This document shows positions 57,163 to 64,000 of a stretch of 64,000 bases of DNA, in pieces. Source of the stretch: Cristatella mucedo (Eukaryota > Bryozoa > Phylactolaemata > Cristatellidae). The notes under the pieces are model-generated. The model worked only from the letters and a program-made list of their open reading frames with translations, was not told the DNA's origin and did no database searches. The number at the start of each line of letters is the position of its first letter. Position 1 is the stretch's first letter. The DNA lies in NCBI GenBank assembly GCA_009760855.2, contig WPIO01000012.1, positions 7,979,501 to 8,043,500 on the forward strand, written 5' to 3'. The position numbers were made by a program, and so were the translations under genes.

Positions 57163-57287
57163 GCCGTCAGCGGCCGCCTAGCTTGAGGTACAAGCGCCGA
57201 GTTGTCGCGAACGGCGACGTGGGCAAAAATCAGCATCGCGACGCAGCTGGCCGACGCGGCCAGAAGCAGCTTGGCCTTCACCCTCAT
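55149..57287 (-). CDS. DUF229-family membrane-anchored protein, single exon
   Basis: 712 residues. Residues 5-27 form a hydrophobic signal-anchor ('LLLAASASCVAMLIFAHVAV'), so a type II Golgi or surface protein is likely. Next comes a low-complexity stalk with an Ala run (about 44-62) and a Gly run (about 72-90), then a Cys-bearing region with 'FTDICKIPEFDPWD'. The core has an alkaline-phosphatase/sulfatase-type fold, with 'NVLLVGLDSVSRYNF' (about 243-257, metal and nucleophile region), 'VADNTFVNLMPLF', 'DCFGARSETAIVLDY', 'THGDVNKRSDEEH' (about 419) and 'YFSDHGMRYGP' (about 450, Asp-His metal ligands). The end is Cys-rich ('FCYCSSTRH'). Length and motif order fit DUF229 proteins of animals. 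The substrate is unknown in the family; phospho- or sulfo-ester hydrolysis is inferred from the fold. The start has G at -3 and +4. No introns are visible. Confidence 0.9.
57017..57157 (-). repeat. Two (CCG)n runs coding poly-Gly and poly-Ala
   Basis: 57017-57071 is read as GGC (Gly) and 57102-57157 as GCG (Ala) in the DUF229 gene. The same trinucleotide is used in two different frames, separated by about ten ordinary codons ('TDTSRDGHRWS'). Confidence 0.9.
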
Positions 57288-57960
57288 CGCAGCTGCAGCA
57301 GCGAGCTCGAGCCGAAAGGCTGTACTAACCGCCGCCGCCGCTGCCTCCCAACGGCGCTCGCTGGAAGCTTACCGCGACCGGAGCAGCAGCAGCCAGTCAG
57401 CGCCGGCCGGAGCCAGCGGGACGAGTGCTCGGCTCCGCGCGGCGGCCGCTACGGCCCAGGTCGGCAGCAGGGCGGTCTCGCGCGGGCGCCCTGCCGCCGC
57501 CGCCGCCGCCGTCGCCGGGGAGAACGAGCGCGGCGCCCGCGTTAAGCATCCGTTCTGCAGCGGCGCCGCTCGCCGTTCGGAATAATGGTCTGTCGGCGGG
57601 AAGTAACGCGATACCAGCGTTGGCCTTGCGGCGTGAGTGACCTTTTATCTTCCGGCCCGACCTGCCAATTAGAGTCGTTGCGGCCGTTGCGGCACGCCCG
57701 CCCCCCCCCCCCCCCCCTCGCCCTCGCCCGCCCAGCTCAGCGCGCCGGGCGGGCGCTGGTCGCTCGGCTTGCCGCGCACGTTCCGCGGCGACGGCGCTCT
57801 CTGTTTGTGCGCTCGCTGTGCTGCGAACGGGCGCTACCGGTGGCCGCTCTCGCCGAAGCCCGCCGTTTCAAAGCGAGCATTCGATCGACCAGAGGCCAGC
57901 CGCGACGTCGCTGAGCAAGAGGCGCCGCACCTGGCCGTTCGGCGCGTAGCACTAGCTTGA
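57288..57960 (-). promoter_or_regulatory. CpG-rich 5' flank of the DUF229 gene
   Basis: GC- and CpG-dense sequence directly upstream of the start codon, with a poly-C run at about 57703-57718. No TATA box is evident, which fits a CpG-island-type promoter. GC falls sharply beyond about 58000. The transcription start cannot be placed. Frames on both strands here are compositional. Confidence 0.5.
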
Positions 57961-58133
57961 CGGTCGTAGCTGTCAGCAGGATTTGCGACTGAACTGAGTC
58001 CCAAAAGCTATCGGGGCGAACGCGATCGCCAGGGAAGATGAGGCTGCTGGAGAATGCTGCTCTGCTGCGACGCGAAGTCGGGCGCTGATGGAAGGGGGCT
58101 GACTGGACTTGAAAGTGGTGCACTTTGTCAAGT
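57961..58133. other. Edge of the GC-rich island, nothing assigned
   Basis: Transition from GC-rich to AT-rich sequence. Confidence 0.35.
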
Positions 58134-58134
58134 C

Positions 58135-58136
<2 letters not shown>

Positions 58137-58170
<34 letters not shown>
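58137..58170. repeat. (ATT)n microsatellite
   Basis: Pure ATT run of about 34 bp. It resembles a LINE A tail, but no hairpin precedes it. Confidence 0.92.
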
Positions 58171-58964
58171 AATGGCAATGACAACTCTTCAGCCAATCGT
58201 AGATTACAATGCATTAATGAACCACCAATTTCGGCAGCCAAAATCGAGTATGATCAATTACAGCCTTCATTTCTCTGCCTCCTCTTTAACTTACCGCCGT
58301 CCTCAACTGCTTAATGACAGAAACGTCGCTAAGATTCGACACACTCGTAGGAGATGCAAACATTATCGTGCAAAATCCAGTGAGGCAATACGGCACCAAT
58401 TTAGCTGACTGGACTTGCCTAACCCGGGACCGTAAGCGGTAGGTATCAACTTTCGGCTTCGCCACCACACAAGGCTTTACCATAGTAAATTTTGAAATTT
58501 CTAATTGTAGATGCCTCCTACTCATAGCGATGATTATAATAATAATAACGGCCCTGGCATAGCACTCTCGAAGTTCTAGACACTATGCGTATGCTGTAAA
58601 GGAAATATGGCAACTTGCTAAGTAATAAAGCGGGCAGTATCAGTACGCATAAACAAACAAAAGACAAATTTACTGGTCAACAAAATTAAAAAATGTCATG
58701 TTACTGAAATAAAATTATTCATTTCTTATTCATTTTATGTGATCAATACGAATATGACAGTCAAATTGCAAAATTGGTTCTACTTTCTTGTAATCTGAAA
58801 TAAATTAATGTGTGCATTACGAAATGCATGCCGATAGTAATAGGTCTATGGTTAATACCAATAAAAATGAAGTCATAGACTACTTCTTAGATTAACTCGC
58901 CTGTCTTTTGCACAACTGTTCGGACGCATAAGGAGTGTCCTAAAAAACCTAAACCCATTTGACC

Positions 58965-58966
<2 letters not shown>
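58171..58966. other. No gene recognised
   Basis: AT-rich. A short TAA run at 58535-58549. The open frames at 58109-58408 and 58286-58525 lack motifs. Confidence 0.35.

Positions 58967-59048
<82 letters not shown>
58967..59048. repeat. (AT)n microsatellite with (ACAT)n core
   Basis: AT dinucleotides flank a short 'catacatacatac' stretch at 59011-59025. Confidence 0.95.
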
Positions 59049-59079
59049 GTATTCTCAGTTATACATTCATCAACATAGG

Positions 59080-59205
59080 GAAAATTCCTACGGGAGGGGG
59101 TAATGTCGTGGAGTGAAATGTCCTAGGGTCCACCAAGGGGGAAATGTCGGGGGGGGGGAAGGAAAGGGGACGTCCGGGGTGGGGGGATATGTCCTACAAC
59201 CTACA
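59080..59205. repeat. G-rich degenerate minisatellite
   Basis: About five imperfect copies of a G-run followed by a variant of 'aaatgtcctaggg' ('taatgtcgtgg', 'aaatgtcctaggg', 'aaatgtcggggg', 'gacgtccgggg', 'atatgtcctac'), spaced about 20-30 bp. Confidence 0.7.
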
Positions 59206-59560
59206 TGAGACCCTCAATTTCGGAACAGAATATTTGATTACTTTCCTATCTGAAGAAAGACTTCAAGTGCTGGTGGCGCTTTTGATATCAAGCAATTGTA
59301 ATGTCTGCTTCGAGAAGCTTCCATTGTTGGAGTCTTGATCCTCGCAACTCTTCCATGTTCTTGGATAAGTCCAAATCACGAATCTGGTCATTTAGTTTGT
59401 CCTGTGTAATGCTGTGTGGTTGGTGATGCACCATAGCGGTATTCGGGATGTCAGCATTCTGACGTGTGAGGAAAAGAATCGGTCGGCTCATCCTTCTCCT
59501 CATCAGATGAGTCAAGAGAATATTCTGCTGGAGGTTCTGGAATAGGAAGTCCCTCACCAT
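59205..59560 (-). pseudogene. Fragment of an uncharacterised multi-copy animal protein family
   Basis: The minus strand reads 'HHQPHSITQDKLNDQIRDLD', 'LSKNMEELRGSRLQQWKLLE', then after a stop 'YQKRHQHLKSFFR', a stop, and 'IFCSEIEGLM'. I recall this pattern (ITQ-ELNDLVRDLNLSK-AELLGSRL-QWNLL, R-R-FF, CD-GLM) from abundant uncharacterised proteins in many invertebrate genomes; its role is unknown to me. At least two stops make this a pseudogene. It abuts LINE A7 on the right and the G-rich minisatellite on the left. Confidence 0.5.
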
Positions 59561-59606
59561 GTGGAACCGATCTCAGGGGAGACGGAATGTTTGAGTAGAC
59601 TATTCT

Positions 59607-60470
59607 CGACGCTCAAAATTGGCTCTGCCAGCATATCTCCTGTCGAATCAGCTCGAAATCTAAGTGTCATATTCCAAAGCGACATCTCGTTAGACGACCA
59701 TATCAGCTCCACGGTCAAAGCTGCCTATTTTCAGCTTCATAACATTGCTAAAATTCGGGCTTGTTTAGATAAGGATACCACGTCTAAGTTGGTCCATGCA
59801 TTCGTGACATCTCGTCTCGACTTCTGCAACTCACTGCTCACTGGCCTACCAGCATGTGCGATCAGGCGATTGCAGCTGGTGTAAAACTCGGCAGCTAGAC
59901 TTGTCTGTCGTGAGCGTCGCAGTTGCCACATTACTCCACTTCTCGCCGACCTGCACTGGCTACCAGTCAAGAAACGGATTGACTTCAAGGTTTTGTCGCT
60001 CACTTGTAGGTCCCTTCATTCTATGGCTCCAGCCTATCTCTCCGACATACTCCCCCATCAGGCCAAGCATCGTACCACCCGCTTTTCGGAATCCAACAGT
60101 CTAGAAATACCTCGTACAAACCTCAAATCCTTTGGAGACCGTGCATTTAGTTCGTATGCTCCCAAAGCCTGGAACTCCCTCCCGACCTGCGTCAGAACAT
60201 CCCCTGACCTGACCACATTTAAAAGGAACTTATAAAAAAACACCTATTTAGGACAGCATTTAGTGGGTCCCTGTGATTCGTCCTTGATGTGCTTATGCGT
60301 GCTGACACTGTGCATGCTGCCACTAACCACATTTGCATGCGTTTGTTTTTCAAGCATGATTTTACTTACCATTCAATTGCATTTCCCTTTGCAGCAAATG
60401 TAAAGCGCCTAGAAAGAGATTAAGTTCTCGGAGGGCGCTTTATCAAGTACATTATTATTATTATTGTTAT
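59607..60470 (+). mobile_element. LINE A copy A7
   Basis: 5'-truncated. '[20 protein letters not shown]' at the start, 'SRLDFCNSLLTGLPACAIRR', then 'LKSFGDRAFSSYAPKAWNSL', broken by one stop near 59882, ending with the terminal hairpin and (TTA)n at about 60450-60470. Very similar to A1 and A2. Confidence 0.88.
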
Positions 60471-61250
60471 TACTTCTTTTGCTTTGCTATTCCGCCGGAA
60501 GTAGGAGTAACCAAGCAGAAGTAGCAGTCATTTATGTGGCTGCTTGGCACTCTCCACACCATGTGGACTGCAAACGGCATTGATGGTCTTTTGCGATTCA
60601 ACCACTGCGAAAGCTGTGATTTATATGTAGCAGAGCATATATTTGGGACCCAATTATTTTCTCGGTCCCAAACCTTGCATCCAAAATAAAGATGGCATGC
60701 CTTCTTAACTTGAGAAGTGATACTTTTATGCTGGTTAACAAACTTTACGTTCCCACAAATACAGAAAAATTGTCCACGATATTAACGCACTTCTGTGACA
60801 TTACTGTTCTGTATTGTATCTCAATGGATAAAGTAATAGCAATTTCATCTAACATTACTTAAACTGTCTCGCACCAAATCTGAAATATTTTTAATGATCA
60901 ACATTTCCGACTGGGCTTTATGAAGCCAGCTTATTGCAGCTGCTGCCTAGCATTAGTATAGCAATAGTTTTGATTACATCCGAAAATGATTAAATCAACT
61001 CTGGATGATTTTTGCATTAAATTATTGTGCATTGTGATGCAATATTACATCAGACTAGGCTTATTTAGGATGTCGCAGTCCTACTAAATAAATGTTCGCG
61101 GGAAATGTAGGAAATGAACTCTGTGAAATTTCTTCAATACGAGAGCTAATAAAAAATTCTTATGGTTATATTCGTGTCCAGCACACCTAGATCTACAGAT
61201 TAGGGCCTTTTTAAGTCAGTAAAGATTTCAATGTTGACCGGTGTTACAGG
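60471..61250. other. No gene recognised
   Basis: AT-rich sequence with no conserved frame or repeat seen. Confidence 0.4.
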
Positions 61251-61259
61251 GACGTATGA

Positions 61260-61720
61260 AATGCTGCGGGAAACGGGTGCGTTTTTAGCTTAATTTTTAA
61301 TACCGTCAAGTCAGGAGATGTCGTGACGTCAGTCGGTAGTGAGTTCCAAACTTAGAGAAAAGAGTAATGATAATACACTTTGTAGAGCGCCCTCAGAGAA
61401 CTCAATCTCTTTCTAGGCGCTTTAGAATTCGAACTGAAGGCGCGGTCTCCAAAGGATTCGAGGTTAATTCGAAGCACAGCTAAGCGATTTGACTAAGAAA
61501 AGCAAGTGGTACGATGCCTCGGCTGGTTTGGAGTAGTTCTGATAGGTAGACTGGAGCCAGAGAATGAAGGAACCTAGACGTTAGCGACAGAACCTTAAAG
61601 TCGATACGCTGCTTTATTGGAAGCCAGTGCGGGTCGGCGAGCAGTTGGTGCGATGTGGCAACTGCGACGCTCACGACAGACTAGCCTAGCTGCAGGGCTT
61701 TGCACCAAGTGTAACTAGCG
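61260..61720 (-). mobile_element. LINE A copy A8, decayed, with nested tail
   Basis: 'cggtctccaaaggattcgagg' and 'gaagccagtgcgggtcggcg' are the reverse of LINE A coding sequence; no frame remains. A separate LINE A 3' end (61366-61432, hairpin plus 'aatgataatacac') interrupts it in the middle. Confidence 0.75.
61366..61432 (-). mobile_element. Minimal LINE A 3' end nested in LINE A8
   Basis: 'agagcgccctcagagaactc' and 'tctttctaggcgcttta' form the complete hairpin tail with no upstream LINE sequence, dropped between codons that are adjacent in other copies. Confidence 0.65.
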
Positions 61721-64000
61721 CTTGATTATGCAGGAGGTAGATTAGCAACCGGTGAGTGGTGCTAGGCTTGCCGGGACGACTGACCGAAGAGCAGCAGGTG
61801 GTGGTGCCAGAAAGCCCGCGAGAAGAGCAAGAAGATCGGGGACTACTAGTAGGTCAAGTTAGTAAGCGAGTGGATTTCGATGCCTATTCGGTGCTTGCTT
61901 GAAATCAAACGAATCTCCAGTCTCAAAAGACACGCCATCAGAAGCCATCTACGAAGCTCGTGATGCTAAGCCTCAATTTGAAGAGCCCGAAGTTTCGCGC
62001 GGCCTCTTCAGACCTGTCTTAAAAGGATCTGCCTTCTAAGAAACTCGGAAGAATTTCGATGGCATCTTTGAAAATTACCGCGAATGTGCATGGACGAATA
62101 TGCATCGCACTAGCTGAGAAGCGCCTTGAATCTGCCGACCTGAAGGCGCGCCCGAGGAGCCCCTTGTCTCCCAGCCGCCTAGCTCGTACACGGAATCCTG
62201 GAAGCCACCTGGAAAGGCTTTAAAGCGGAGGGCTAAGGGTTAAATTTGGGGAAAAAACAGGTTTTGAAGGCCTCAGTTTTGGTAAAGGCAGCCTATCCCC
62301 GACCCATCGGTAGGACCGATAGGGTAACCCCCTGGCCCTCTAGGGCCTCTGTGCCGGTTATAATTATCAACGTCCTGCAAGTTTCTTAGCTGAGCATGCG
62401 TCCATCGGTAGGCGCTTTAAGCGGAATAAACGATTAACTTAAGGTAAATCAAAACTGTTAGTTCGATATATTGACTTTTTAACGCGCCCATTTTGCAAAT
62501 GTATAATTGTCATAGTCATACATTGACATGAAAGAGCTTTCAATGGCCCTAAACACGAAAGAAGTCACGTCGATATCACGATAAGCAAAAGAAGGACCAT
62601 AAATTTGGTGAAAGCCCGAATAGGAGTTGTCGAAACATTTGTGAGCACAACATAGGCAAGCCATATTCTTCCTCACCACAAAGTATTGGCGTCCGACCTC
62701 AAGTAATATCAGTGCATTGCACATTGAAACACCAATTCGCGTCAGGCACACAACTAGAGTTTGCAGCAGTCGCACTACAGCAATCAGCAACACGACTACA
62801 GATTATCCTAAATATCTTCATCAACATGGCAGCATCCGTCCATCACTTCAGCAGTTATTGTAGTAGTGCTCTTCAAACAATGTATCACAGTCGCGGGCTC
62901 CACAGTAGCAATAACCGGCAAGGGATATCGACCCTTTCTTTTCCACATCGTAAGTTTCGCCTAAAGCAGCAGGCAACTGCAGCCGACCTCCTGCCAGCTC
63001 CGTGCTTCCGGTATGAATTCACAGCATCTGCTTAATATCCAATAGATTAACAATAAACCGTTCAATGGCTGGATGAGGGGAGATGCGCCTTTGGGCGATG
63101 GGGTAAATTGCAAATTTTAATAAGCAGGCTAGAAAGCGGAAGAAGATGAAAGGAATAAGTTCCTTAAGATGATTAGTGTCGTCAGTCTTCATAGGTAAAG
63201 AACTGCTGGTATATAAGTAATAAGTCACGGACTTGTAGTTGTGCTAATTGTAAATCGAGGTCTGTCGAAACGTGAGCAGATGCAAGTTACAAGCCATCAT
63301 GATGCGAAAAAGTTGACAGCCTACCGTTCCTCTCGGACTTCGAGCTTTCGCTATACTTTGAAAAATTAACATTTAAGTATAGATTTAGTAAAAAAAAAAT
63401 GTATTGAACTTACCTACAGTAAAGGTAAGCATTTAGTTTTATTTACATAGAGGGAGCCGAGCCGCAGCGGCTATCAAACCCGCTTGCTGTGCACTAAGGA
63501 CTAGCCTGCTGCTGTTCTCAAACCAGCAATCTAGGCTACGAACTGCGGGTGCCTTACCACTGGCCACACTCCCAGTGGCCGATGCTCATCTTTGACGAAG
63601 CTGCATTTCACTTTAAGCAGTATCCATGGGTGGACACTGCCGAATTCTGGTCGCATAGTGTAAAAATGGTAAAACGATAGTGACGCTTTTGACCTTGATA
63701 ATGAACTTGAAGCCCTTTTAATATAGCTACCTAAGACGTTGCAGCTGGCTCTAACTCTAGAAAAGACGATATTCAACTTATAAATGGGTTTTTGTGTTTA
63801 GAGTTTACGTTTAAGGCTTTAGGACTTTGTATTTAGGTATCAAAATAAACTCTAAACAGAAAAGATAACTGAAACATGTTTATTTAGTATAAATATATGC
63901 TTACTCTGGCGACCATGAACAGCCTGCTATGAGCACTGTGCCCCTAGCAGACTGACACGACTCTATGAACAAAGGACGCCGTATTAGCTGGTTTTTCAGT
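61721..64000. other. No gene recognised
   Basis: Includes a GC-richer part (about 61740-62400) with no long frame and an AT-rich remainder. Frames at 62479-62793 (minus) and 62712-63035 (plus) overlap and have no motifs or second copies. Confidence 0.4.

Noticed and set aside
62479-63035. Two overlapping frames on opposite strands
   Set aside because: No recognisable domain, splice context or second copy.

Overview
This window is animal genomic DNA, almost certainly from an invertebrate. The evidence is one long intron-free gene for a membrane-anchored DUF229/sulfatase-fold protein, repeated exon-like pieces of a SAP30-type Sin3-corepressor protein with eukaryotic splice acceptors, two families of CR1/L2-like LINEs, tRNA-derived SINEs, an LTR retrotransposon with primer site and polypurine tract, a SPIN-like hAT MITE, and many microsatellites. 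Nothing bacterial is present. I cannot assign a phylum. All calls come from reading the sequence; no database search was run.

Layout. 1-2620: an inverted copy of the SAP30-like segment. About 3190-6000: a decayed satellite of roughly 170-bp monomers, interrupted by a SINE. 7752-10790: the longest LINE of family A (minus strand; endonuclease and reverse transcriptase, broken). 11752-14772: an LTR retrotransposon (minus strand) with a gag start but no pol, split by a LINE A insertion. 15.4-19.7 kb: SINEs and degraded sequence. 19715-44236: a direct array of about 10-kb units (blocks P-Q-R, P-Q-R, P-Q-truncated). Each full unit carries, on the minus strand, a series of SAP30-like modules (M4, M3, M2, M1) and an acidic exon-like block. 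All are decayed except M4, which stays open. Block R plus P (27.15-32.9 kb) is nearly identical to 37.14-42.9 kb, while flanking block Q is clearly diverged. 44.4-54.7 kb: LINE B copies, the SPIN-like MITE and AT-rich sequence with no gene. 55149-57287: the DUF229-family gene (minus strand) in a GC-rich island. 58-64 kb: microsatellites, a pseudogene fragment of an uncharacterised multi-copy family, two LINE A copies and featureless sequence.

How the parts relate. The DUF229 gene is the only complete gene with convincing coding structure. The SAP30-like modules look like a locally amplified, mostly decayed gene family. Their relatives encode the Sin3-binding subunit of histone deacetylase complexes, and the retained intron-exon boundary shows duplication of genomic DNA rather than retrocopying. 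LINE A, LINE B and both SINE families are nested in each other and in the array, so relative ages can be read directly. The best candidate for something undescribed is the tandem SAP30-like module array with its linked acidic exon.
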